Part shown: in pieces, positions 17,019 to 25,987 of the stretch | Numbering within the stretch: position 1 is the stretch's first letter | Layout of the letters: each line of letters opens with the position of its first letter | From: JAEUSG01 sp964590225 | GTDB lineage: Bacteria; Fibrobacterota; OXYB2-FULL-49-7; JAEUSG01 | Assembly (NCBI GenBank): GCA_964590225.1 | Contig: CAZPWS010000007.1 | Span: 1-64,000 of the forward strand | DNA: 64,000 nucleotides | Direction of reading: 5' to 3' | Position numbers and translations under genes: made by a program | The notes under the pieces: generated by a model | What the model was told of the DNA's origin: nothing | What the model saw: only the letters and a program-made list of their open reading frames with translations | Databases searched by the model: none

Positions 17019-17870
17019 TCAGGCCGATTCTGGTGGGAGAGCGTCGTCGGCTGGAAAGCTCTCAGCCTCTTCAGCAATCCTTATTTCTTCTTTTTGGTCT
17101 GCGGTAAGGTTATCGGGATTCTCTATGGCCTGATTATCTGTGGTATCCAAAGCACGGTATTCCTGTTTTGTTTCAAGCGTCTCTGTCTTTTCTGTGTCTC
17201 TTTTGAAATCCTGAATAAGCTCCGATTTATTATTGGACGATTTTGCGATTTCTTCAAATTCTTCGATTTTAGGCAGATCGGAAATTCTATTCAGGCCAAA
17301 ATATTTCAGAAAATCTTTTGTTGTTCCATATACAATTGGCTTTCCTGGTTTTTCTTCGGACTTGCCAAGTAATTTTACGAGACGCTTTTCGAGCAGGGTT
17401 TTAATGGAGCTGTCTGTGTTAACACTGCGGATAGCCTCAATTTCGGCTTTACTTACCGGCTGCTTATATGCAATTATCGCGAGTGTTTCGAGCGCCTGCC
17501 CTGATAACCTGCGGACAGCCTTATCTTTAAAGAGGCCTCTTAAATATTTCTGATATGCAGGTATTGTACGGTACTGAAAACCGCCGGCAACTTCTGCTAT
17601 TTCAAAGGGGCGGCGGTCTGCCTGCAGTTTATTATTTATTTCGCCAACAATAACCCTGAGCCGTCTGGCATCAACTGTGATTTTAAGAATATCCTTCATG
17701 CTTTGCGCATTAAGAGGTTCGTCGGAGGCGAAAAAGAGAGCTTCGACTATATTGTGCAAATTTTCTTCGATTTCCGCGCTATCAACTATATCAGTCTGCT
17801 CCGCGCTTTCTATCAAGTCTTCTTCAGATAGCTCGTTTTCAAGCGGCAAAATATTTTCTTTTTCTTCCAA
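17019..17870 (-). CDS. scpB: Segregation and condensation protein B
   Basis: A winged-helix subunit of the SMC-ScpAB condensin that compacts and segregates the chromosome. The core (about residues 38-185) shows NIVEALFFASDEPLN and ALETLAIIAYKQPVSKAEIE, the family hallmarks. VYGTTKDFLKYFGL closes the second winged helix. About 35 acidic residues precede the core and about 90 charged, low-complexity residues follow it, making it longer than usual and probably disordered at both ends. It sits between scpA and mutS. Confidence 0.93.
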   Translation of the reverse strand: MEEKENILPLENELSEEDLIESAEQTDIVDSAEIEENLHNIVEALFFASDEPLNAQSMKDILKITVDARRLRVIVGEINNKLQADRRPFEIAEVAGGFQYRTIPAYQKYLRGLFKDKAVRRLSGQALETLAIIAYKQPVSKAEIEAIRSVNTDSSIKTLLEKRLVKLLGKSEEKPGKPIVYGTTKDFLKYFGLNRISDLPKIEEFEEIAKSSNNKSELIQDFKRDTEKTETLETKQEYRALDTTDNQAIENPDNLTADQKEEIRIAEEAESFPADDALPPESA

Positions 17871-17891
17871 AGCGTATTGTTCTCCTATTAA

Positions 17892-18632
17892 TCAGAGTGA
17901 CCGTTCATCATCCAATTGCTCTTTTTCACCAACCCATATTTCATCAAGATCATTTTCCTGTTTGAAAGTTATTAATTGCATACGGATAAGCTCAAGTATC
18001 GCCATAAAAGTTACTACAAGGACTATCTTTCTGCTGTCATCCTCAAACAATTGTGAAAAAGAGACCATTTTCCGCTCCGACACAAGCGAAAGCACTTTTT
18101 CAATTCTATCGTCAATTGTTACATTGTCAGCTTCCATGTAATACTGTGGTGCCTGCTTTGCAGCCTCAACCACTCTTTTAAACGCCATAAGCAAATCGTA
18201 AATTTCGACATCGCGCTGATTTAAAAAATCGTCTGCGGAATATGTTATTCCTTCTGCCTTTGTTCTATAATAGGCACCGAAGTTTTCTTCTTCTTTTTCC
18301 TTGAGGGTATCGGCAATCTGGCGGAATTTTTCATACTCTTCTATCTGTTTAATTAGCTTCTCCCTGTCGATAAAATCAGGATCGCTATCGAGCAGCTCCC
18401 GTTCATTTTGTGGCAGTAGTTCCCGTGCCTTTAGTCTCATAAGGATGGCCGCCATTACAAGAAAATCACCTGCAAGGTCGAGATCCAGCTCCTGCATGGC
18501 CTGTATATAGGACATGTATTGTTCGGTAATTTTTGAAATTTCTATTTCGCGAACACTTATTTCATCCTTGCGGATCAAATAAAGCAGAAGATCAAGGGGT
18601 CCTTTGAATAATTCAAGACTTACTTCGTACAT
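17892..18632 (-). CDS. scpA: Segregation and condensation protein A
   Basis: The kleisin subunit that bridges the SMC dimer and binds ScpB. The 246-residue protein opens with YEVSLELFKGPLDLLLYLI and contains GDFLVMAAILMRLKARELLP, both diagnostic. A C-terminal winged-helix region is expected around FVAILELIRMQLITF-type residues (here FMAILELIRMQLITF). It starts 4 nt after the stop of the response regulator gene, so that gene, scpA and scpB are very likely translated from one message. Confidence 0.95.
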   Translation of the reverse strand: MYEVSLELFKGPLDLLLYLIRKDEISVREIEISKITEQYMSYIQAMQELDLDLAGDFLVMAAILMRLKARELLPQNERELLDSDPDFIDREKLIKQIEEYEKFRQIADTLKEKEEENFGAYYRTKAEGITYSADDFLNQRDVEIYDLLMAFKRVVEAAKQAPQYYMEADNVTIDDRIEKVLSLVSERKMVSFSQLFEDDSRKIVLVVTFMAILELIRMQLITFKQENDLDEIWVGEKEQLDDERSL

Positions 18633-18636
18633 GTTA

Positions 18637-19371
18637 TCAAGATATAAGAATTTCCGATACGGCCTCTTTCACAGCCGCATTAAACTCCGCAAGCTGAATC
18701 GGCTTGCGGATAAATCGGTTGACAATTCTTTTCCCGGGCAAGACCTCCGCATTACCAAGATAATTAATGGGCGCATCCTTACCCTCTGTGAAAGCGCTGA
18801 TTAGCAGTATCCGTGCATTAATATTTCTTTCAACGATATGATTAACAAGATGATATCCAGACGCACCGCCCATTCTGATATCACTAATTACAAGGTGGTA
18901 TGGAGAATTCTTGATTTTGGCCACCTTAAAAGCGTCTTCTGCCTCTTCGGTGCCTGCCGCTGTTTCAACCTGAGAGGCATCAATATTGATTGTCTTTAAA
19001 AAATCGATACACATCTCCCGAATAAGAGCATCATCATCTACAACAAGTACTTTGAGCTGCTGCATGGTAATTTTTGGCTGATAATTACACCTGTGGGGCA
19101 ACCGTCTCTCCATTCTACTCTCAGGAACGGAGTACTGCTGTCGTTCGCCACAACGGATTGATATGTTACCGCAAATGCCGCCCTGCTCAAACGGACAGGC
19201 TTTGCAAAGCCTTTTGAATCGGCGAACATCGGTTTCAGTGTTTATACGGTCGTTCATTTCCAACTCAAACTGGCGGACAGCAAGCCTGTCTTTAATCAGC
19301 GAAGAGATGGCGTCGGGGAAAGAACCACCGTCATAATTACTACCGTCAAATTTGTCTTCCATATGGCGCAT
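18637..19371 (-). CDS. Response regulator with N-terminal cysteine cluster
   Basis: A 244-residue protein with a receiver domain at the C-terminal end (about 106-244). VLVVDDDALIRE gives the acidic pocket, VISDIRMGG holds the phospho-acceptor Asp164, LLISAF has the switch Ser, and FIRKPI the conserved Lys. There is no output domain after it. The first 100 residues carry Cys56, Cys59, Cys67, Cys74 and Cys95, the first four in C-x2-C-x7-C-x6-C spacing that could bind zinc or an iron-sulfur cluster. The gene ends 4 nt before scpA. It may transmit a signal by protein contact; a link to chromosome segregation is only inferred from position. Confidence 0.8.
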   Translation of the reverse strand: MRHMEDKFDGSNYDGGSFPDAISSLIKDRLAVRQFELEMNDRINTETDVRRFKRLCKACPFEQGGICGNISIRCGERQQYSVPESRMERRLPHRCNYQPKITMQQLKVLVVDDDALIREMCIDFLKTINIDASQVETAAGTEEAEDAFKVAKIKNSPYHLVISDIRMGGASGYHLVNHIVERNINARILLISAFTEGKDAPINYLGNAEVLPGKRIVNRFIRKPIQLAEFNAAVKEAVSEILIS

Positions 19372-19394
19372 TAGAGTATAGTATATCTTGTCCG

Positions 19395-20156
19395 TTATTG
19401 CAAATTAAGACCGTTAAATTGGGCGGGGGCAACCTCCATAACTTTATCAAACATAAGTTTTGCTGCCCGCTTTATCTCCCACTCCGCATGGCTGTCTAAA
19501 CGGAGCTCGAGCACATTTCGCAGAGAAAGGGTATTTATGGCAAGGAAGGTTCCCGTTGCAAAATCGAGTGTAAGTTTCCTTCTTGCACTTTGGCGGGACA
19601 TTTTTACGGTCTCTCCCAAAGAGTTAACATGCGTCCGCTCTTTTCTTCCTTTGTACTCAAGAAGGCATCGCTTTACCTCCGCTTCATCTTCCTGATACCA
19701 TTTTGTTACTATCATTTCGTCGTCGATGTCATGATAGGCATCATAAATAAACTTTGTATCGGAACGGTCCATCCAGCGGCCAGACTGCTGAAGAAACGAG
19801 GCCATCCTGTGTCTGTCAAGCTGTGTAATTGCCGATTTTGATATTCCGTCAATCTCAAATATCCATGTCATAAATTCTGATGGAACTGTGTGAGGTTTTG
19901 GTTTTTTTATAATCAGATTTTTTGTGAGTTTTACATCTCCTTCAGGCGTTGGTTCCGAATCGTAACACTTTCTGGCCAGATACCCTGGCAGCCTCTCCGG
20001 GTGAATATGGTTCACATGCTTCCCTTTTAGTGCGTTCATAATATTTTCTTCAGAATCAAAAAGAAATGTAGCGCCCCTAAGATTTACTGAAATCTCTGCG
20101 TTGTTAAAAAGATTTACCCTCAGGTGTTTCCATCTGTCAAAATTTGGAAGTTCCAT
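19395..20156 (-). CDS. thyX: Flavin-dependent thymidylate synthase ThyX
   Basis: Makes dTMP from dUMP using methylene-tetrahydrofolate, FAD and NADPH. The defining R-H-R-x7-S motif is present (Arg115-His116-Arg117 to Ser125, within LDRHRMASFLQQSGRWM). The C-terminal substrate region TLSLRNVLELRLDSHAEWEI matches the family. The length of 253 residues is normal. AAAGGAAAC lies 4-12 nt before the ATG. It is read with the following response regulator gene (23 nt gap). Confidence 0.93.
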   Translation of the reverse strand: MELPNFDRWKHLRVNLFNNAEISVNLRGATFLFDSEENIMNALKGKHVNHIHPERLPGYLARKCYDSEPTPEGDVKLTKNLIIKKPKPHTVPSEFMTWIFEIDGISKSAITQLDRHRMASFLQQSGRWMDRSDTKFIYDAYHDIDDEMIVTKWYQEDEAEVKRCLLEYKGRKERTHVNSLGETVKMSRQSARRKLTLDFATGTFLAINTLSLRNVLELRLDSHAEWEIKRAAKLMFDKVMEVAPAQFNGLNLQ

Positions 20157-20181
20157 TTATGTTTCCTTTTTCTAAATAATT

Positions 20182-22047
20182 TCATTTTATTTGATGTTGA
20201 GCAATCACAGGTATAAATATCTGTTGTGGACGGACAGCATTCCAGTTTTTTATTCTGGTATTGGCTTTCATTATTAACCAGAAAGGGATGTCGTTATCGA
20301 GGCAGTAACTCCAAATCTGACCGCCACTTGTAATATTGAGGGTATCGGTACCAGTAATTTTATAGTTGTTGAAAAAGTCTTCCTCAATGCCCATATGATG
20401 TGAAAGCCGCTCTATGGAAAAAAGATCAACAGCTGCCTTTTTTATTGGCAATATGATTTTCTGACCAATCCGCATTCCTCTTTGCTTAAGAGATGGATTG
20501 GCTGCAATTATAGCTATATATGAAATTCCTGCCCACCCGGCATAATGGTGAATGGTCTCGTCAATTTGCGCCAATATTTCAAACCGGGAATCCCCCTTTT
20601 TTTCTATTTGAAAATTATATAAAGCCGTATCAAACTGACATAAAGGACAAGGCTGTTCCACATAAGCGCCATCGCGCACAAGGGCAAGTGCAGTCATATA
20701 CCAGAGATGGAGTGAGTCAATCATATTTCCACTCTTTGTTGCAGTGGTTAACACGGCAGGTAAAGGTTTGGAAGCAAGTAAGTATGGAGGGATACTAACT
20801 GCCACCGCCGCAATCTTAGGTGGTTGCTCTTTAGGAACCTCTGTTTTGACAGGTACGGATTTAGCTTCCTTGTTTATAATCTGTTTTTCCGCCTCTTCAG
20901 CAGCCTCTGTGGTATCTGCTTCCGCAACAACCAACAACTCATCAGCAATCTCTTCCGAAGGCAACTTTACCCTGTGCCCTTTTGGTATGGCCAGATTATT
21001 TTTATAAGCTACTGGCCTAATATCCCTGTTATGTTCCTTAAACACTTGAATCGGAATGTTAAACATTTTGGCTATTTCCGATGCTCTTGTAGCTTTCGGA
21101 AGAGTCACCTCTTTCCATTTAAAAGTTGGATAGAGGTTAATATCCCCATAATGTTCTTTGTAGTTGGAGGCACAGTTATAGGCTGCTACAAAAGAGACAT
21201 AAAAATTCTTTGAAGCGAATTTGAATGATTTTCTCTGGTAATCATTTACTATTACGCCAATATCAGTTGTGCCGTGAAGAGCAACAGCATCTGCCATTGA
21301 TTTTGCACCATGATTATATGCAGTTATTGCAAGCGGCCACGAATTAAGTTTACGATAGTTTCTTGTGAGAAGCTTTGCGGCGGCATGAGTTGCTTTTATT
21401 GGATCGAGCCTTTCGTCAACTATTTGTCCTACACTCATATATTCTTTGCCGGTTCCACGCATAAACTGCCATATTCCGGCCGCACCTACCTTTGAATAGG
21501 CAGTATAATCGAAGGATGACTCAACATGCGGCAGGTAGGCCAAAGCTTCCGGTAAATTATGCGCCTTGAACACCTCTTTAATGTATTCAAGATAGCGTCC
21601 TGATCTTTTTATTCCTTCTACAAACCGCTCCTTAATTCCCTGCTGAAACCTTACCCTTTCAGCAGCGCCAAGAATTTCGTCTGGCGAAAGGGGGCGTACC
21701 CAGGAGCTTGCCATCTTTTGCATTTCTTCATCCCAAAGTGCGGTAGGGGTTTGCGCCATAGTTTTCAATCTATTGACGGCTTGCTCAATATAACTGTCAA
21801 TCAATTTTTTCCGGTTACTTGTAAACTGACGCCCAACTTCAACCGTATAATAGATAACACGCAATGAATCAGCATCATGTATCATCCCTTTATCGGATGA
21901 AATATCCCGATATACCTTTTCCCAGAATAAAACATTTTCTTTAAGATTATCCGGAACATAGAGTATTTCATCGCACGGATTAACGGTAGCAACGACAATT
22001 TGCACTATAAATGATAATAGTACGACAAAAAATTTCGTTTTACTCAT
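20182..22047 (-). CDS. Membrane-bound lytic transglycosylase (MltD-like) with LysM-like regions
   Basis: An exported muramidase that cleaves peptidoglycan glycan strands. A signal peptide (FFVVLLSFIVQIVVA) precedes an SLT domain. That domain has PEALAYLPHVESSFDYTAYS (catalytic Glu in HVESSF), SKVGAAGIWQFMRGTGK and LAITAYNHG. LysM-like repeats follow: one near ASEIAKMFNIPIQVFKEHN and others toward the C-terminus (NPSLKQRGMRIGQKIILP). Its ATG overlaps the stop of the zinc-finger gene in an ATGA arrangement, so translation is coupled. Confidence 0.88.
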   Translation of the reverse strand: MSKTKFFVVLLSFIVQIVVATVNPCDEILYVPDNLKENVLFWEKVYRDISSDKGMIHDADSLRVIYYTVEVGRQFTSNRKKLIDSYIEQAVNRLKTMAQTPTALWDEEMQKMASSWVRPLSPDEILGAAERVRFQQGIKERFVEGIKRSGRYLEYIKEVFKAHNLPEALAYLPHVESSFDYTAYSKVGAAGIWQFMRGTGKEYMSVGQIVDERLDPIKATHAAAKLLTRNYRKLNSWPLAITAYNHGAKSMADAVALHGTTDIGVIVNDYQRKSFKFASKNFYVSFVAAYNCASNYKEHYGDINLYPTFKWKEVTLPKATRASEIAKMFNIPIQVFKEHNRDIRPVAYKNNLAIPKGHRVKLPSEEIADELLVVAEADTTEAAEEAEKQIINKEAKSVPVKTEVPKEQPPKIAAVAVSIPPYLLASKPLPAVLTTATKSGNMIDSLHLWYMTALALVRDGAYVEQPCPLCQFDTALYNFQIEKKGDSRFEILAQIDETIHHYAGWAGISYIAIIAANPSLKQRGMRIGQKIILPIKKAAVDLFSIERLSHHMGIEEDFFNNYKITGTDTLNITSGGQIWSYCLDNDIPFWLIMKANTRIKNWNAVRPQQIFIPVIAQHQIK

Positions 22048-22316
22048 TTAGAGGATTTTTCTCCCTCATCATCCTCAAGGGAGTCGCCATAGAGTTCTGT
22101 TAATTCCTCGCTACCCTTAACATACTCCTTCCATTCTTTAAATACTGTGTCGTTGTCAACGCAATGATTGCATGGTATTATCATATTATCTTCGGTAATT
22201 CCTGTATAGCCCCTATCGAAACATTTGTTACATTTTTTCTTTTTACGATGCCGCAGAACCATTTCTTTAGCTTTACCGAGATGGATGTCGGGAAGCCGTT
22301 TAATTTCTTTTTTCAT
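22044..22316 (-). CDS. Small zinc-finger-like protein
   Basis: A 90-residue basic-then-acidic protein. Two Cys pairs, KKKCNKCFDRGYTG and IIPCNHCVDN, form a C-x2-C...C-x2-C pattern like a single DnaJ-type zinc finger. The C-terminal tail is acidic (GDSLEDDEGE). The ATG at 22316 overlaps the rsmE stop (ATGA), and its own stop overlaps the lytic transglycosylase start in the same way, which fixes the start; a longer in-frame start at 22403 lies inside rsmE. RNA or protein binding is plausible, but no function can be assigned. Confidence 0.75.
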   Translation of the reverse strand: MKKEIKRLPDIHLGKAKEMVLRHRKKKKCNKCFDRGYTGITEDNMIIPCNHCVDNDTVFKEWKEYVKGSEELTELYGDSLEDDEGEKSSK

Positions 22317-23050
22317 TTGTGATACGCCCTTATTGTAAGTGTCTGAACCGCAGCAGCCATTGCGGCCGTTTCTGTTCTTAATCTGGTGGGTCCCAAAGTA
22401 CAAACCGACAACCCCTTCTCCTTTGCAAGCTCAATTTCCTGCACCGAAAAGCCACCTTCTGGCCCCACTAGTAAAAGAATAGATGCCGCGGTGGCAATTT
22501 GTGTCCTGTTGTGCGAATTGTTTTCGTACTTTTCAGTTTTTTCGAAGATGGCGCTATAACCGTATTTCACAGTTTCGTCCAACACACTGTTAAACGACCT
22601 CTCTTCTTCAAGTTCGGTAATAAACGACCTCTTGCTCTGTTTAGTCGCGGTTTTAAGTTTTTCTAATAGTCTTTTCTTTTCGTTACTTGAGATTGGCGGA
22701 TGCACACCATTTTTCGTTGACATAGGAATTATTGATTTTATAGGAAGCTGAGCACATTGCTCAACCACCTTCTCTAAAACAGTTCTTTTGTTGTATCCAA
22801 TTGCTATGGATAATACTGGTGTTGCTTCAACATCTGAAGGTATAGAATCTTTTACAGAAACGCTGACCATACCGTCGATAATTTTGTCAATTTGACATAA
22901 AAAAAGAGAGCCTGTTCCGTTGGTAACTACAATATGGTCCCCCTTTGAAAGCCGGAGAACCTTAACAATATGAAACGACTCTTCCTGATCTAAGGTAGCC
23001 TGTCCGTCTAAAAATTTGCTGCTGAAAAAGTAGTTTTCGTTGAATAACAT
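22313..23050 (-). CDS. rsmE: 16S rRNA m3U1498 methyltransferase RsmE
   Basis: A SPOUT-fold methyltransferase that methylates N3 of U1498 in the 30S subunit. The knot region ILLVGPEGGFSVQEIELAKE and LGPTRLRTETAAMAA are diagnostic. The N-terminal PUA-like part has the usual HIVKVLRLSKGDHIVV. The 245-residue length is typical. Its stop is coupled to the zinc-finger gene, and it follows batE by 20 nt. Confidence 0.95.
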   Translation of the reverse strand: MLFNENYFFSSKFLDGQATLDQEESFHIVKVLRLSKGDHIVVTNGTGSLFLCQIDKIIDGMVSVSVKDSIPSDVEATPVLSIAIGYNKRTVLEKVVEQCAQLPIKSIIPMSTKNGVHPPISSNEKKRLLEKLKTATKQSKRSFITELEEERSFNSVLDETVKYGYSAIFEKTEKYENNSHNRTQIATAASILLLVGPEGGFSVQEIELAKEKGLSVCTLGPTRLRTETAAMAAAVQTLTIRAYHK

Positions 23051-23070
23051 CAGTTGCTAAAAATCCTTTT

Positions 23071-23838
23071 TTATCTGACTTCAATAATTCCAAGATCGTC
23101 TAGGGCAATCCAGCCCGCCATGCCGTTTTCAAGTGTTGCAAAAGCGTAAGAAGAGACCTTGCGCTCTATTGAAAACTTTGCTCCTTCATGGACGGTGAAC
23201 AGGATTTCGCTTCCACCGGGCTCATTAACAACATTTACCTGCGCCGACATTACAATAGCGTTCTCTTTTGTATCTCTCATATGCCTCTTTACCAGAAACG
23301 AAGGCAAAATAAGAGCGAGCATGACCACTACAATAATGGCACAATTTTTAAGAGTATGTGAATATTTAGGGTCGGCCAAATAACGGAGAATTATGAATAT
23401 TGATAACAACCAGACAAGCAGTATAATTATTGCTGCCTCCGTTTTTAGAGAAAACAGTTCGCGGACAAAAATTATGGCCTTAAAAAAGATTGAGTGCTCT
23501 GTGGGGACAATTTTATCCTTGGTTAACTGTCGCAGATATTGAATGTTTGCGGAAGCATCGCGGTCAGATGGGTTGAGATACAGTGCTTTTTCGTAATTAA
23601 GCATTGCCTCACCAATTTTTTTTTGTCTGAATTTTACATTACCGATATTGTAATAAACCCTGCTATCATGACAACCTGATTCCAGAATTTTGGTGAATAA
23701 AACCGAAGCGGAATCATAGTTACCAGCCTCATATTGTCTTGTAGCAAGTACAAAGAGCTCTTCCTCCATTTCCCCAGCGTAAGAAAGAGAAACAATAACA
23801 CTCAGAATAGATATAAGAGCTGTAAGCGTCGCTTTCAT
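23071..23838 (-). CDS. batE: BatE-like TPR and SH3 membrane protein
   Basis: A 255-residue membrane protein of the Bat (aerotolerance) family. A signal segment is followed by two TPR units (LATRQYEAGNYDSASVLF, YYNIGNVKFRQKKIGEAML). Two membrane helices come next (AAIIILLVWLLSIFIIL and CAIIVVVMLALILP), then a C-terminal bacterial SH3-like domain (NVVNEPGGSEILFTVHEG). The ATG at 23838 overlaps the batD stop as ATGA and has GGGAG five bases upstream. A GTG six bases earlier is less likely. The family name comes from Bacteroides aerotolerance operons; its biochemical role is not settled. Confidence 0.82.
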   Translation of the reverse strand: MKATLTALISILSVIVSLSYAGEMEEELFVLATRQYEAGNYDSASVLFTKILESGCHDSRVYYNIGNVKFRQKKIGEAMLNYEKALYLNPSDRDASANIQYLRQLTKDKIVPTEHSIFFKAIIFVRELFSLKTEAAIIILLVWLLSIFIILRYLADPKYSHTLKNCAIIVVVMLALILPSFLVKRHMRDTKENAIVMSAQVNVVNEPGGSEILFTVHEGAKFSIERKVSSYAFATLENGMAGWIALDDLGIIEVR

Positions 23839-25670
23839 TGCCACTCCCGCAATAGCCGTTCAACAAGAATTTTAGCTTTTTTGAGACGATCCTCTTTTTC
23901 ATCGGTAGAAACATCTACCATTGTAAACCGATGGAAATCACACTGTTCAAGAAAAGATTGTATTTCAGTTACAAGCGAAGGATTTTTGAATGTCTTTGAT
24001 TTTATTGCGTTCATTATTTCCTCGGTTGTCATGCTTCCGCTTGGAAGGTTTATCTTGTCAGCTATAAAGCCGGCTATTGCTTTATGAACTGCATCGTCAA
24101 ACGCTCTGGATTTTTTTAACAGTAAATTTTGTGCGTCCTTAAGAGTCTTTTCTGCCACCCTTTTTGCCCGCCTGTTCCGCGCGTATTCAATATCTGTTAG
24201 TACTTTTATAGACTGCTTTTTGTAGAAAAGAAATGCAATTGTAAACGCAAGGGGAGAGGCGAGCAATAAAACAAACAGTATTGATTTATCAAATCTATCT
24301 GTCTCATCGCGAAGGTTTCTTGATTCGGTTTTGATATATCTGATGTCATTTCCAAGAATACGGATATCCGATTTTGAAATATACGATGCATTGCGCCCTG
24401 AGCCGACTCCCTCCCCCTTAGCTACACTGATATTTATGGAGGTAGAAATGCTGTCATATTGTTTCTTTTCGGGATCGAAGAAATATAAGATTATCGGACC
24501 TATCTCCTGCTTTCCTTCTACCTGAGGAATCATTACAAAGCGAAATGTTTTTGAAGCCATGACGCTGCCATTTCTCACTTCTGCACTGCTATTTACTTCA
24601 GGGTCAAACACTTCAAACCGCTCTCTCTTTCTGATTACTACACTACTTATGCTTTTTTCGTTTCCCTTGCCCGTAACCGATACTTTTAAATTAAGCGCCT
24701 CGCCAGCTTTAAGTTCGGTTTTATCAACAGTAGCAGAAAGCTTAAACTGGCCAACCGCACCGCCAAAATCTTTGGGTTTGCCATTCTGAGGCAGCGACAG
24801 TACAGTAAGGTTTACCGAAGGGGAGTACTTGGATTTTTCCTTTGTAGTAGTTGACTCAAAGAACGACCCAAAAAAAGGATCGTTAAAGGGATCTGCTCCC
24901 CTTCTCTGTTGTCTTCGTTCTACAACCGAATATTTCAGTTCAATTGATGGAACAGTAACAGCACCCTCCATAATTGGAAAAACAGCATAATTTTGAGAAA
25001 ATTCCTGGTACTGCACACCATTTATGTCAACCCTTTTTTCTTTCCATTTTTCTGTTCCAAGCGGCTTAACCCAGAAATTCTTAGAAAGTATCTTTTCTAT
25101 TTCGGGCTGATTTATTCCACCGATAGGCGCATCAGCCCGCTTTCTTATGGTTGCTGTTAGCGCGGTCTGCTCATTTACAAAGAGAGTTGTATTGGCAAAT
25201 TTCAAGAAAAGGTTGATTTCACCGCTACCCTGTCCACTTTCGGAGCTTATCTTGTGTACCCTAATATCCGTTGCCCCTATTCTCCTCTTAAAGTCCATAT
25301 ATTCGAAGTTAAATCCTGGCAATTTGAGATCACCCGATCTAAGTGGGCGAAAAGAAAATTCAAATGATGTTGTAGTGATGTTGGATCTGGTCATTCTGCC
25401 ATTTATAACTGATATATTTTGCGAAGTTGATTGTCTGCTGTTTTTGTTTAATAACTTGAAATCTGAACTTTCATCAACTGTGGGAAAAGGCAGTTTTTCC
25501 TTAAGATTTTCGCCGGAAACCTGTATTGTAATCGTTATATCCTCATCCTGATCAATTTCACGCCTATCAACCATTGCCTGAAAATCGAGATTTATTGCGT
25601 GTATTTCAAGAGATATTACCGCAAATAATAAAAGCGACACATAATAAGGAATTGTTTTGGTTCTTTTCAT
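23835..25670 (-). CDS. batD: BatD family protein
   Basis: A 611-residue envelope protein of the BatD/oxygen-tolerance family. The signal peptide is VSLLLFAVISLEIHA. Repeated Ig-like beta domains follow, with family phrases such as LDFQAMVDRREIDQDEDIT and KLPFPTVDESSDFKLL. A single membrane helix near residue 465 (SILFVLLLASPLAFTIAFLF) precedes a charged cytoplasmic tail. It sits between the DUF4321 gene and batE with 4-nt overlaps on both sides. No moxR, batA or batB gene is in this window, although these usually accompany it. Confidence 0.85.
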   Translation of the reverse strand: MKRTKTIPYYVSLLLFAVISLEIHAINLDFQAMVDRREIDQDEDITITIQVSGENLKEKLPFPTVDESSDFKLLNKNSRQSTSQNISVINGRMTRSNITTTSFEFSFRPLRSGDLKLPGFNFEYMDFKRRIGATDIRVHKISSESGQGSGEINLFLKFANTTLFVNEQTALTATIRKRADAPIGGINQPEIEKILSKNFWVKPLGTEKWKEKRVDINGVQYQEFSQNYAVFPIMEGAVTVPSIELKYSVVERRQQRRGADPFNDPFFGSFFESTTTKEKSKYSPSVNLTVLSLPQNGKPKDFGGAVGQFKLSATVDKTELKAGEALNLKVSVTGKGNEKSISSVVIRKRERFEVFDPEVNSSAEVRNGSVMASKTFRFVMIPQVEGKQEIGPIILYFFDPEKKQYDSISTSINISVAKGEGVGSGRNASYISKSDIRILGNDIRYIKTESRNLRDETDRFDKSILFVLLLASPLAFTIAFLFYKKQSIKVLTDIEYARNRRAKRVAEKTLKDAQNLLLKKSRAFDDAVHKAIAGFIADKINLPSGSMTTEEIMNAIKSKTFKNPSLVTEIQSFLEQCDFHRFTMVDVSTDEKEDRLKKAKILVERLLREWQ

Positions 25671-25945
25671 TTGTACCAGCGGAAAATGTACGCGGCTACC
25701 GCTACTCCAACTATTCCTATTACATTAAAGGTAAACTGAACCCCAAGTTTAATCTTTACAACAAATAGATCTATCAATAGCGGACCTTCAGACAAAAAAC
25801 CAAAACTTGGTGAATAGCTTTCGAGCAGAAATGATTTTGGTGTACTATCGGGCAATAAAGCACCAAGCGCACTACCAAGCAGTGAACCGATAATAAAACC
25901 GGTTATTATTACAACTATGAGTACCGATAAGGGTTTGTTTTTCAT
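25667..25945 (-). CDS. DUF4321-like small membrane protein
   Basis: A 92-residue protein with two predicted membrane helices: LSVLIVVIITGFIIGSLLGS and VQFTFNVIGIVGVAVAAYIF. Between them lies a short exported loop with ALLPDSTPKSFLL. The length, the G-S-x-L-G-x-x-L-G pattern and the loop resemble the DUF4321 family, from memory rather than from a search. Function is unknown. Its stop overlaps the batD start as ATGA, so it is likely co-translated. Confidence 0.7.
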   Translation of the reverse strand: MKNKPLSVLIVVIITGFIIGSLLGSALGALLPDSTPKSFLLESYSPSFGFLSEGPLLIDLFVVKIKLGVQFTFNVIGIVGVAVAAYIFRWYK

Positions 25946-25987
25946 CTTTTTTTTCCGTGTAAAATATAATCAACTGGAAATACTTTT

